A DNA stretch of 55,810 bases from a virus: positions 1-55,810 of the IMG/VR virus record IMGVR_UViG_3300020395_000012; one strand, 5' to 3'. The translations under genes were made by a program, and so were the position numbers. Within the stretch, counting starts at the first letter, position 1. The number at the start of each line of letters is the position of its first letter. Below, one piece after another: positions 35,401 to 41,249 of the stretch. Under the pieces are notes generated by a model. The model searched no databases. It was not told the DNA's origin and saw nothing but the letters and a program-made list of their open reading frames with translations.

Positions 35401-38400
35401 GGAAACTTAATGTTGCACTAAGTCCATTTTCTGCCTGAACATACTTACAAAGAATGATATCAGGGTTATATGCATCGAGTAGAGAACTATTGGGTTTATT
35501 ATTACCAACTACCCAAATATTATCTCCATCTACATACAATCTCTCAAATTCTACGTATTTTAGACCAGCTGTACTCTCTAAAGTTTTTTGCCACTCTTTA
35601 ACACCTGTAGCAGATAACTTCGCTACAAATCCTACTGTATTACCATCAGCATCTAAAGTTTTACCACAAGTGAATACTTCTTTCTTAATATTAACCTTAC
35701 AGTCATTAATCTTGACATAATTATTATTTTCAATCTTAGAAACATAATAATCAGCCTTCTTGTATATCTGAGGATGACTTAAAATAACACGAGGATTGGT
35801 AGTATACCCAGATCCAGAGTTAGTAATGTTAACAGTATCAATAGCACCAACAGAACTAACAACCGCTTGTAAAGCACCTTGGGTTCCGTCGCCATCGATG
35901 ATAATTGTTGGAGGAATTTCTTCATTATATCCAGATCCTGTCTGACTAATGACTATTTGCTCAATACCCTTGAATTGACGAACTTTAAATGTTTTGTTCG
36001 TGTTATCCATGATAGGTGTATAATCAATAAACACACTATCGCCAGCTATCAAGTTATGAGGTACATCTGTCTTTAATGTACCGTAGTTACTTCCACTTAC
36101 ATTCTCAAAACCATAAGTTGAAACTGACTCACCTTTAATACGTGAAACACGAGCAGATACACCATCTCCATCAGTATCTGTATTATCAAATACCAGTCTA
36201 TCATTGACCTGATAGTTAATACCTGGGTTTTCAACTGTAAATCCAGTTACAGAAGCATCTTCAAACTTAGTAATAGTCTCAACTTCAATATCAACCTTGG
36301 AGTCAAACTTAACTGTAGGGAAGTAATCGAATAGTTGTAATGGTGCTTCTTCAAACAACTGAGTAGGATTAGCAGTCTCCTCAGCATCAATTACACCATC
36401 TCTATTAACGTCTTCTGGATCGAATAAGAGGATTTCTCCTGCTTCAGTAGTCAATGCATTAGTAGAAGCATTTGGAGTCCTTGTAACGTCAATATCAACG
36501 TTCTCATAAGGGTCTCTGTAACGTACAACACCTGCAGGAATGTTCTGTTGTGTTGCAGCATCAACAAGGTTCCATTTATCAACAACTGAGTTGAAACTTG
36601 GACCTAAAACATAAGGGAATACTGGGTTACCATCTTCTGTAGAATCAATAGTAACAAAATAACAATATCTACCATCAGTAAAGTCTGGTGTCTTACAGAA
36701 ACGACCATTATACTGATCTAAATCACCTAAACCGAAGACATACTCATAATCTTCAACAAAGTTACCAGCAGCTTCTGAATTTAGTAAAGGACCAGCAGTT
36801 CTTGCTGGATATGGGTTAGTTGTTGCATCATAAACTAAATTTGTCTTCAATCTATAAGAAGTATTCAGTTTTGTAATAGAAGATGCTTGGTTAGTTGGGT
36901 CAGAGAAACCATAAGGACCATAAATTGGGTTACCATCAAACGCCCATCCAATGATAGGTGAGTGATTTAATTGAGTTTCTTGCTCCTTAATATTACCACT
37001 AGCATTTTCAAATAAGTTATCACCAAGAATATATCTTAATTTCTGAGGGTTGGATAAGTGAGCATACTCACCACCATATTGGTTATTAAATCCTTCAAAT
37101 ACAGTACCTTTAGCAGAGTCAAATGTTGATGTTGCTTGAAGGTTATAAGTCCATTGGAATACATTAGGTGTAAATGTAGCACCTTGACCAACAGATGTTA
37201 GGTTAATAATCGTAGTACCTTGAACATAGTTAATACCCTTATTAACAATAGTGATACCAGTAACTCTACCAGCATTTTCACCATCAGTATCAATAGTAGC
37301 ACGAGCAACAGCACCAAATCCAGCACCCTGAACAGAAACTTCAGGTGCGGTAGTATATCCAGATCCAGCAGAAATAATAGCGATAGAAATGATTCTACCA
37401 TTAGTTACAATTGCCTGAGCAACTGCACCACTACCAGAACTTAGTGTGACAGCAGGATTTGAAGTGTATGAAGCACCACCATCTGTTATAGCAATACTTT
37501 GAATTGGACCACGAACAGATGCAGTACCTTCAGCACCAGTTCCTCCACCACCAACAATAGTAATTGAAGGCTGGGAAGTATATCCAGAACCACCTTGGTT
37601 GATCAGTATACTAGATACAACACCTTTAGTGATAATAGCAGTAGCTGCTGCTCCTGCTCCGCCACCACCTACAATAGAGACCAAAGGTGAGGAAGTATAC
37701 CCAGAACCCCCTGCAGTGACTGTGACTTCAGAGATAGAACCATCAACAGTTACATTTGCAGTTGCACCTGAACCGCTACCACCAGAAATAGTAATAGTTG
37801 GAGGTGAAGCAGCATCATATCCAGCACCAGCATTAGTGATGTTAATTCCAGTTATAGCACCGAAAGTTTTACTTAATTTTGACTTATATGCCCATATTGA
37901 TACACCATTAACCCAAGTACCAACAGGACCAGAATCAATAGTATTCTTAGTCGAAATTGTAGTAGGTACTTTAGGAAATCTGTTTAATTTACGTTGGTTT
38001 CCTGGAAGAAGAGCAGATCCTGGGAAAGGACCAATCTTATAGTTAGGAATACCTGTAGAAGCAACGTAAGTATGAGTAGTATCGAAGAATGAGTTTTGTA
38101 CGTTAGTAGTATAAGAACCAATAGCATTTAAAACTGCACTATTATCTGACTTACCTTTATTAAGGTCAACAGATACAAGAATATTACCTTGAGGTATTAC
38201 AGTAGCAGGTTGGGGAAGTTGATACTGGAAAGTATACTCGGAATCCCTTGATGTGACTAAGAAAGTTCCGTTATAGATTATTGGGTTAGCACCATATACA
38301 GTTACCTGATCTCCAACTAATAATCCATGAGGATTAGCACAAGTAAGAGTTGCAGATTGGTCATTAACACCACCAAATGTTACAGTATTAACTGATATTA

Positions 38401-41245
38401 ATTTTTTAACGTTATACAACCAAGTTGTAAGATCTGAAGTCGTACCAGTACCACCTAACTTAGAAACTGTTAATTTATCTCCAGGTAAGTAGTAAGATCC
38501 AGTATCTGTTAGATTAGTTTGCTGTGCATCAACAATACCAACAACATTCATTACAACTTCTTGTAATGTACCCTTATTCAGGTAAACTTTGAAGTTTGAA
38601 GTAACTTGTGTAGCAGAATCCCAATCTTCAACAACACCATTTACAGAACGAGTACATTCGATAAACTGGTTAAGTGATTTTTCCTTATATTGTACAACTT
38701 CTGTCGTAGTACCCGAACCAATAACAAACTCACCGTTCCTTTCTGGCCAACCAATGGTAGAGTCAACCGTAATAATAGAGTCGGTTGCACTCAATGGTTC
38801 AGCAAGTTTTGTCTTATATGGAACAGTAAATGAACCAGTAATAGTCTCTTCAGACAATACAAGTTCAAAAATTTCTACTTCAGACGTTTTAATTGAAATA
38901 TAATTTTCTACAAGAGCACTCGCTGCTTTAATATTAGGGTCTGATATATCCTCTTCTTGTACTAATAAAGCATCTTTAATATCAACAGAATTACCAGAAA
39001 CCTTAGTAGCACGAAGAATAGTATCAATAGACCAAGTAGCATCAGATGGTTTGATAATCTGATCTTTTGGATAAGATATACTTACAGTTTCACCATAAAG
39101 TAACTTAAAGAGATAAGCAATACTAAAAGATGTACCCTTTGAAGAGTAGAAATCTTTAATAGTTTTAATTGCTGTACGAACGTCAATTTTCTTATAATCG
39201 AGTTCAGGTACATCAGGAAGGAACTGTTCTGTATATTTGTCTAAAAGTCTCTTTATAAACAGTTGGTCTAAGCACTTAACTGGAGTATTAACAGTAGCTG
39301 CAGCAGCAGTAGTTGCACTAGAGAAAACTGCATTACCATCTTCTGTATATGAAGTAATTCCTGAAGCAGCACGAGCACATCCTTCAAATTGTGCTTTAGT
39401 GTATTCTTTTCCTTCCTGTGTTACAGTAAAACCAGTAATTTCCTTTAAACCAATCTCAGCAGATGCTTCTGCAGCAGGTGGAGTCTGAATAACGATAGTT
39501 GGAGGTGCAGCAGCAGTATAACCAGTTCCAAATGCAGTTATATTAATATCAGTGATTCTACCATTGAATATTGCAGCAACAGCAGTTGCTCCAGTACCAC
39601 CTATTGAATTTCCTTGTGCATCTACTCTTCCATCAACAATGTATACAGATGGAATATCCTCATATCCGCTACCACCATCTAAAAGTTCAATATTAATTAC
39701 ACGACCATCACCGTCAACAGACGTTTGAAGTATTTGAGCACCAACTGGATCAACAATAGCAACCCTTGGAACTGTTGTATATCCTTGCCCTGCATTTAAT
39801 ACAGTAATTGAAGCAAGAGTACCGTCTGCAGCAAGGTTTGCACGTAATGATGCTTTAATAGGGTTAGTTCCTGTTGGTTCATCGACATATATGACTGGGG
39901 CAGTAGTATAACCAAATCCTACATTAGTAATGGTTGGAGCAGCTGCAAAAGAACCATTAGTAATGGTTGGAGGATCAATTGTAGCACCTCCAGGCTGTCT
40001 AAATGTTAATCTTGGTGTAAATGTATATCCACTACCTGAATTAAGTATTTCAAGTCCACTTACAGCACCATTAGTAACAGTTGCTTTAAGTTTTGCCTGT
40101 GTTGCACCTGGTTTAGTTGGTGATTGTACTTGAACTACTGGTGGGTTAGTGTCACTATAACCTTTACCACCATCTAATAGAGAAACTGATTTAACACCAT
40201 TAACTAATGCATTAGCTGAAGCACCACTACCTAATACAGAACTAATAGTTACTTTAGGAGGATACTCAAATCTATATTCTGATCCATTAGTATCAGTCTC
40301 AATGCTGGTAAGAGTACCAGTATCACTAATACGTGCATATCCAATAGCACCAGCTCCAAATGAAGGTACAGGTGCCTCAATAGCATATAATGATAAGAAT
40401 CTACCGTTTAAAGGGGCAGTTAAGAATATAAATTGATCTCCATCTATGAAGAAATCAACTTTAGGAACTAAAAGTCTATTATCATAAATTGCAATAACAT
40501 ATTCATCTACAATAGGTTCATACCTTTCAGCATTCTTTGTAATAGTAAATTGTCTCTTAGATTCACCAAAAGAATTAGATAAATTATCTATTGCTACAAT
40601 TGGGTTTTCAATAAAACCACTTAAGAAATTAATATATGTCTGATCTGATCCATCTGAAGGAGTTCTTGTTCTTGGAGCCTCATTAAAGACGATATTAGTA
40701 CCATTAATGGTATAATCAACAACAGGAACTAAAATTTTACCATAAACACTTACAATTAAGTGTTGTGGTGTTATAGGAGCAATAGGACTGTCTTGAGATG
40801 TTAAAGGAAACTGCGTTGTTGTTCCATCAAATGATAAAAGAGGACTTGCAAGACCTGTCCACTTAAGTTTTACCTGATCATATGAAATACCTGGACTTAA
40901 TGCAATATTAGGTGCAGAAGTCGTCTTTTCATAGTAAATTATCTCATCACCAATTAATACAGATCCATTATTATCAAGAAATTTATCAACACTCTCTACA
41001 ACAATAGTATTATTCGTCGAATTTATTGCTTCTACAACTTTAGTCGAACCATCAAGTATCCCAATATCTAACTTATCAATATCAAGATATTGAAGGAAGT
41101 TATTGAGTATATTTTGACCTAATCCTGTTTTCTCTTGAGATCTATAATAATACTGTATAAACCTATTAAATAGGGGATATTCAGACTCCAGAAAATCGGG
41201 AGTCTGACTCCTTATAGCTTGAGAAACCTTATTAATATTGCTCAT
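17429..41245 (-). CDS. Giant 7,938-aa baseplate/fibre protein in gp7 position
   Basis: One uninterrupted frame of 23.8 kb lies between gp6 and the gp8 group, where T4-like phages encode baseplate wedge gp7. The N-terminus (SNINKVSQAIRSQTPDFLES, then YPLFNRFIQYYYRSQEKTG) resembles gp7-position proteins of cyanophages. Domains seen, with rough residues: GGxGYT repeats 320-600 and 1140-1350; a YHYH motif (GWAFDGNPIYGPYG) ~1430; propeller-like repeats ~1850-2215; LamG-like domains ~2280-2420 and ~4045-4230; 19 copies of a C-x3-D-x4-H-x-YPR module ~4290-6385, interrupted by a helical insert ~4380-4500; helical segments ~6385-6880; a carbohydrate-binding-like module ~6980-7170; and a GGSGYTTRP C-terminus. 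It starts 4 nt after gp6. A wedge-anchored, multi-lectin host-contact protein is inferred. No frameshift is apparent. Confidence 0.88.
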   Translation of the reverse strand: MSNINKVSQAIRSQTPDFLESEYPLFNRFIQYYYRSQEKTGLGQNILNNFLQYLDIDKLDIGILDGSTKVVEAINSTNNTIVVESVDKFLDNNGSVLIGDEIIYYEKTTSAPNIALSPGISYDQVKLKWTGLASPLLSFDGTTTQFPLTSQDSPIAPITPQHLIVSVYGKILVPVVDYTINGTNIVFNEAPRTRTPSDGSDQTYINFLSGFIENPIVAIDNLSNSFGESKRQFTITKNAERYEPIVDEYVIAIYDNRLLVPKVDFFIDGDQFIFLTAPLNGRFLSLYAIEAPVPSFGAGAIGYARISDTGTLTSIETDTNGSEYRFEYPPKVTISSVLGSGASANALVNGVKSVSLLDGGKGYSDTNPPVVQVQSPTKPGATQAKLKATVTNGAVSGLEILNSGSGYTFTPRLTFRQPGGATIDPPTITNGSFAAAPTITNVGFGYTTAPVIYVDEPTGTNPIKASLRANLAADGTLASITVLNAGQGYTTVPRVAIVDPVGAQILQTSVDGDGRVINIELLDGGSGYEDIPSVYIVDGRVDAQGNSIGGTGATAVAAIFNGRITDINITAFGTGYTAAAPPTIVIQTPPAAEASAEIGLKEITGFTVTQEGKEYTKAQFEGCARAASGITSYTEDGNAVFSSATTAAAATVNTPVKCLDQLFIKRLLDKYTEQFLPDVPELDYKKIDVRTAIKTIKDFYSSKGTSFSIAYLFKLLYGETVSISYPKDQIIKPSDATWSIDTILRATKVSGNSVDIKDALLVQEEDISDPNIKAASALVENYISIKTSEVEIFELVLSEETITGSFTVPYKTKLAEPLSATDSIITVDSTIGWPERNGEFVIGSGTTTEVVQYKEKSLNQFIECTRSVNGVVEDWDSATQVTSNFKVYLNKGTLQEVVMNVVGIVDAQQTNLTDTGSYYLPGDKLTVSKLGGTGTTSDLTTWLYNVKKLISVNTVTFGGVNDQSATLTCANPHGLLVGDQVTVYGANPIIYNGTFLVTSRDSEYTFQYQLPQPATVIPQGNILVSVDLNKGKSDNSAVLNAIGSYTTNVQNSFFDTTHTYVASTGIPNYKIGPFPGSALLPGNQRKLNRFPKVPTTISTKNTIDSGPVGTWVNGVSIWAYKSKLSKTFGAITGINITNAGAGYDAASPPTITISGGSGSGATANVTVDGSISEVTVTAGGSGYTSSPLVSIVGGGGAGAAATAIITKGVVSSILINQGGSGYTSQPSITIVGGGGTGAEGTASVRGPIQSIAITDGGASYTSNPAVTLSSGSGAVAQAIVTNGRIISIAIISAGSGYTTAPEVSVQGAGFGAVARATIDTDGENAGRVTGITIVNKGINYVQGTTIINLTSVGQGATFTPNVFQWTYNLQATSTFDSAKGTVFEGFNNQYGGEYAHLSNPQKLRYILGDNLFENASGNIKEQETQLNHSPIIGWAFDGNPIYGPYGFSDPTNQASSITKLNTSYRLKTNLVYDATTNPYPARTAGPLLNSEAAGNFVEDYEYVFGLGDLDQYNGRFCKTPDFTDGRYCYFVTIDSTEDGNPVFPYVLGPSFNSVVDKWNLVDAATQQNIPAGVVRYRDPYENVDIDVTRTPNASTNALTTEAGEILLFDPEDVNRDGVIDAEETANPTQLFEEAPLQLFDYFPTVKFDSKVDIEVETITKFEDASVTGFTVENPGINYQVNDRLVFDNTDTDGDGVSARVSRIKGESVSTYGFENVSGSNYGTLKTDVPHNLIAGDSVFIDYTPIMDNTNKTFKVRQFKGIEQIVISQTGSGYNEEIPPTIIIDGDGTQGALQAVVSSVGAIDTVNITNSGSGYTTNPRVILSHPQIYKKADYYVSKIENNNYVKINDCKVNIKKEVFTCGKTLDADGNTVGFVAKLSATGVKEWQKTLESTAGLKYVEFERLYVDGDNIWVVGNNKPNSSLLDAYNPDIILCKYVQAENGLSATLSFQKAYAGISGATRSDNVTAIQKYSDTRYIIGGYTNTNSAAPFDAFIASIDTTGNFSVKRKLASATGNEKITDLIIDGTDVYFTMEVSATDTAQDINQCVGKATIGTSVIEIQWIKEFSNATYSFLDSTLCIDEFKEIYLTASCRMKSDDTTRDSFWVGKVNSTDGTLIWNYRYLAPGREVHVTTSSEIDLFGDLNVAFTRKNNTNTQTTVDTVKIGYDGKIKNHTTNNFNINNIEGVTAHALDVDESGDVHVFGQTQWNRNEFIYDFANNEQVDITGHHVLTSVGATNAITYTGNLAKIYGYNPAGSNSTWVNSYLSVPGTTLKETLAGDWTLEFMIYKNGSESQTLSQGAQTLCGIGGARDATGGLWLGYDNGSGELQLVITNNTTQLISGSGQSSSQTNMYADNSWQFVALTKNGNEFKAYINGIAVITGTLSNTALGTKNIYFGNQIGFGSGATDFAQSKQGQFYIDNIKLRNRFVTPTVPTDVVTLPPTASYSQTFDWVDDAWFTSYLNRYDNIDYVGWGIKVDKNAESGRIGTYSERTNTKLGFVRTAVTPVTGSAITVSATGYSLGDAGLQTLDFDDTTTTMSQDTETLTYTQDIWGSRTATVPSPGSQKLKVSAVVKDRYYFKVTDTVKIDNIQILTVNQAFNFTVGAKLQLYTGSTFKNSGYIIRVDNDNNKIYVAVNNNLWSDDLNTGQLSTVQFSEQSTYNIVGPIPNDINEIIGYTFAQVVNQTPGTFIIPLSSYPLEVGGANNLHTFATFKPYADADYSIRIDEVSGSSPYIVGSVVTINSGDISYNADYSQATIVNLTGVLKITLVANLTKILQVTAVANSDEVYVITATKHYLNAGEMLYIDGNPERTSGGVVYDEYDGAFPVDTVVSSLEFTYKLPQAAITDPETSTPGNVSIFVKSPVLKMYYGHQYLFDLSHSSLVGGNLSFAKDNLYKLEYSFNSIERIGTPGVTGQGQPTPTVKLKVDQSVVTNISYYFDPSRTGDDSPVIPGSYLDVVDSPYKGTFQISSTAGQTITTGPDIFKFPLQNEPEGSADVSRTSYSTSSLKAVGSINNIRIVNSGGFYTKLPVVTGIVSTRKIERVQINAPGTEYAVGEYNNVPIAGDGEGGLVSITVADGTDDEGTTIPGQIQKVDVIDPGKGYTTATIDINSISGILGSGLTGSGAELVVVIPSAGTGASIFTKGTNVGKIKKLKNNNFGYDYPHDYTLRPEITFPINAQLTSTSILSSITVTDPGSGYSLPPAVVITGGGGTGAVAEATIKNGRLDQIFVKDPGAGYSSTPTINLKSSFNYVVNLDLGLLQFAYPHGIVNGSEVTVTVTDTGDGADFPLAAGATGRLNASTTYFAIAGTANSLEPDQLKLAITASNAALGDALSFVNAGEGRQSVLTESFGGAATANVITSTFLEGELIYQGDSLENATAQGYVSTNSGWQVGPRILKIVDYTGSFTENEKVTGVISKSSGTISDLKIAKGVLEIGSITKTTGQFIDDVGKPSEIIQKIQDSYYYQDFSYAVKSAVSISDWKEILIKNVHPASFKVFGELNLNEYGFVPNKETFFQLTKSVELAQESIVPNIQNFALVEPIYSDFNNTEVLFRQKRLTSSENILTSVVQRVDDISNLFDGERISFPLTVDGGNVVANANQLMIVLNGVVQNPKTSFSIQQDSIVFSEPPQPPASVKYANITISQKSTVALTFTNQSGIYPSLGNVLTGISSGAKLTVTTVVGTTINGYIIEGTFIVGELCTVSATGFSANLATNTAVSNIGLFTFGEQITNLTGDTAKVEQINLESGAETPVAKVRYTIGLSTVSFEVVPLTGDPGPVPAGTFTATKNYQFGSEIFRVDSITDGSSSTTIGVTRGQLGTTAQSVQENTPIYGTDISVTNTLTLSKTAGTYQSTPGLFDIQLNDVILGASSGVVATVTATAAYQDPTTNEFIGQVNISEGSSFFGLLFNRITSQTYPNVVLDDISKSQISIVDFTDNATAFDSKFPSNERINNYTIPYDNAVGTLVENENIRNYKIEYGNSNGDFIAGEDGRVRKLSFTNRIGDGFFNTGQVIRTRDTKAEVIGFNQARNIVYLGKIGRCKANGEDYFDFTFENAAAIDTAQKKFGTASLEFAAADYIVNASTDEIAFGSGAFTIEMYIRPATASVSGTADIFDTRASSANEVAFRLYLEAGQVRVNVNNSDLVTSGATTISANTWTHIAYVKSSTTGKIYINGVEAGTGTDSTTYVAKPIRIGADWNGANGFVGHVDEVRVSTTNRYTGAFTPVAGIFQGDANTKLLLHCDGNDGVNYIDDWSGVEGFTEGEFFNNDAILATVRDVAGKHIYNGSTAVNAITITANSVQKDVTDATYDPNTGDLVLTIGSHSFTTSDTLKIGANKLSFTCSKDNHQTSHTYPRVTDPAYDTTLAITAVSGTTLTVNVGIANNGFNKNTQRYINAGDLVLANLDFIAQEVVWLMKKRFPNFTVKGGSINCADDIVDVLKSVVDDIRNGSNSHIWDASAFYVDRTANPIQLKEIKSEVTESLWAFKKTQEMVQYIGTNTLWEVQGDHGLTQTTDTTITDSTTNSLTSITPTSAVYDPATGELTLTKSSHGINGASSLTASNAAYVANTGVLTITSNSHGLSNGDRIKLVDDSLTFTCSMDQDRSEHTYPRISDEASSGYLEVSGVTTNTFNVNVGPSPIKSFTPTSSTYDPETGWLKLGIGDHSLEVGTNVKIANNSLKYLCSMGGTTEYKTYPRTTDPIYNDSVEIVSDGVHSTATNASYTPTTGDLTITSGTNLTPTLASYVARTGIMTLTVPNHGMVLGDKVKIEDGAITFTCDMDDNATLHPYPRSSDPLSGDFINIANVTTNTFDVNVGASPLVSFNPSAVTYTPTTGDMVMTIGSHSLTVGTSVRFEPASLTFTCTKDSNATEHKYPRTTDPVYDAATTITAVTSTSITVNVGTANDATAGTHTFVPKAGTLTPTSVTYNPTNGLLAFTVAGHGMLAGQKIKIADNSLTFTCGKDNNATNHTYPRTTDPISGKFIDIQSVTTNTFTIQVLDVVPSTNTTTHSFVSAAANCVTRAVVTTGGDYTHTFVSARNNSVLSDKHGYSVGDKIRIAEKSLTFTCEKDNNATDHAYPRSTDPFYRRWLRINSLTDKTFTVNVGVSPDKSAHTFKSAYPNGIVKQDGSISIDVGKSPTVKHDMTNAAYTPANGNLVLTVGTHNLNVGQTVRLVDRALTFTCAEDSNASNHSYPRPFIDEFTPSTATYSGTTGLLVFTVNSHGVRVGDWIKIDDNSLTFTCQLDNNQTNHTYPRSTDPVSGKWLKVSAVTTNTFTVQVLQTIPSTNTSTHAFVSAVTNCIKQKRDRAYDAPIEISAVGTSNKTATGATYAPTTGVLQITSNGHGLTAASEITPTGAVYVPATGVLTLTKSSHGYTNGDRILIKEGALTFSCNKDNHESQHSYPRATDPSYLKWLTVQNVTTNTFDVNIGVANDQSTHAFISATTNGVMKANSQVKFDADSLTFTCTRDSNATNHTYPRATDPVANQWTPIVASTTNTFDVNVGITGFGDFAHTYVSATSNGIKVQDGTITLNVNTSSNTTTHAFVSAKTGGLIVGGNYDHTFIDANNTYTPSTVSYTASTGNMVLTVNNHGFKVGEHIKIADGGVTFTCAEDSNATNHAYPRSTDPISNRFVPITAVTTNTFTINVLQGTSPTNTTTHAFVSATTGCITRSVVSTGGDYTHTFVSAKANGIHKMGDAIKLDAGSLTFRCHIDGKRTDHAYPRVTDPAYTSALRVRKATTNTFTVDIGKSLGDTIDQPYTPTAATYDPATGNLVLTIGSHDITDDDSITIDDNSLTFTCAMDNNQANKTYPRTNKDEFSAKAIPVASVGTSSLTPSTANYEPTTGILRITSASHGLVAGDRVKFDADAITFTCAQDSNGSNHAYPRVTDPTYNRWLDIFAITADTFEVNVGISSNITAHTFVSATSGGVKRQTGTITVNVNPAGTNQTFTPSAATYDAYTGDMTLTIGSGHGISVGSSITVANNGLTFNCTMDGGSSNKTYPRSTDPYGNLKSIPVKHVGHTHHTPTNVSYTPATGAATITLANHGWSNGDWVMIVDNALTMTCSLDGNQTDHSYPRATDPYQNKWMQISNVATNTFDVNFGISSDTTTHTFKSFATKGLRRKTGVITVNVGSSPIIGHEVSAASFTPASGLLVLTIGDHNLTVGTSIRIANNSLTFTCAQDSHGSNHTYPRANGQGGASADDPAYNDAVNITAVTGNTITVNVGTSSNTTAHTFVSANSDFTATNAAYNPTTGVMTITVANHGFVNGEKVKIADNSLSFTCALDGNTVTKTYPRKSDPVSGKWVTISGVTTNTFDVQVLDAVPSTNVMSHAFQSATANGIKRAVISSGGDYTHTFVSATTNAVAFLPQSAHTFVSAKYGAVKKVKNTHQLVSIANNAVSVLDYSWADCTDVYTTIDNLMDILVDTVTQANLSPAVDHLATVTKLTPKHDFLGGKVSAYYEVPFPISYHDATNDIIVTNQIDETTRNRFRDAAALIRANTGPIVDKTSHDMLTLYPDLVLEMPRNVGGTQDGTLQCKTDLTLLLEEFCKDIEDGGNLNSTNVGKFYLGTNDVLLHIRLQVFQSVYAHNRLAHYMKQAITGDLTYDNTDDIIVGDWGITQDGGGCANVKSAIDTLVTSVNDIIAPTDNDYAIAADRLYFNRKYIAEEITGLITAEFTYVLNSVNYNAHTYPEGALGEGKCQRDIKLIILGIISDLQTGGNNSTVAAMEYYLTSAGNLNHVETELLATVYGIEQIKIIGEHALRNRLVALNGTSTAQQYVAQHTDEAPYTDSLSPVAIEDVVRRLEELTDLAVDILAPAKMEGRGAAKNLLYNRNYYKEEITTLVNSQFGAGAWTYNTFIDQLVDDTVHDIITTDMTKNSVARNIAIGDITGNFKVGETVTSDGGGTAIVREYNIDTEFFVCSTVTGTEWKDYDVLTGNDSGATATIDPAGIGNSYKWYDSVSNVKTLGSARLITSNVSGQLAGTNLLTNPEQFSINWTGTEVSFTDDALLAPDGTLTADKLIASSTNADHTIHRVYNLSAYDTFDDDTIKWDANNQRFDEGASGTSPTQQYTYSVFLKKGEYDNARVMLSLNYGTAAVQNAFFDVALDTGVVGTLFTPQNGVTGDAYGVVPLGDGWYRAYITLTFSFGFAEMRAQVYVKNASGAQTYAGNNSDGLYVWGAKLNKNALDPYQSQDAKIFYSDAEYNIKNYALDLMETYMSQALNNGLTSPSPNSGFYKAFYDEAAAWYDADSASAIVRYCLDIIRQQLTVDSSYTNYISVNGVSLPTKTYGTRSIPQGVGGGIQNADYMYGLLSNTYGELENLTLNEGKIVQVFQRFRIDGDITDGPYTMGETVAKQGAPSITGVVYGFWSDANYKYLDVKVTAGPWAITDNVVGAENSTTAQISAIESRIHVIDLKGEFEDNVPFKGYTSGATATPTGFLRREAATLDNTGGTLTVDTATLTGTFETTAVVYPESSRQYLDVVKYAGLDIGVGARIASNGYIRLGVTVLSGLNNFTVGNRLYKVVSGIQDQNTYGIITAVDLDNSFIYMQEYQGTITNGDVVGDYGAGLSNPVGYASINTKVTTAGAAAAVVQDIRTVGVNRRLYLSSIKGTFDPKDSIKGPDGYASVIEDIVSLKARVKRSFKGFDGTTTNFKLTQQNGTPYLPDPAGHLLVFINGILQPPGASNAYTAFSDEIQFQEAPDLGASFTGFYVGKLRQLDDISFEFDSLRQSFNLKRNDVFYSLTLTEGVQSSTIRPENNIIVSLNGVIQEPGIGFEIVGSRILFSEIPRVGSTFVAFSYVGSEADVDAAEVVPPVEPGDFIDIQGETSDREVAVIESSNSLITFDYLGSVFGSGAIANANLTSGTLKDVQVTSGGSGYTTRPTVRIDSISGFEGAIRALVGVGGVEVSNPGSGYANPTIAVETSVPDDWTAPDLSLYGEEPVDPETPL
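22090..28390 (-). repeat. 19-copy C-D-H-YPR protein repeat inside the giant gene
   Basis: I count 19 copies of a module with consensus SLTFTC-x3-D-x-N-x2-x-H-x-YPR-x-TDP, usually followed by ITxVTTNTFxVNVG and THxFVSAxxNG and preceded by YxPxTGxLxLTxxxHGxxxGxxVKI. The first copy (~28100-28390) is set apart by a helical insert; the other 18 run from about 27700 to 22100. Some copies are also very similar in DNA, for example 22700-22760 against 23620-23680. Copies 6, 9, 12 and 19 share an extra VLxxxPSTNTxTHxFVSA block, three of them followed by a GGDYTHTFVSA segment, giving a higher-order period. Confidence 0.9.
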
Positions 41246-41249
41246 CTAA

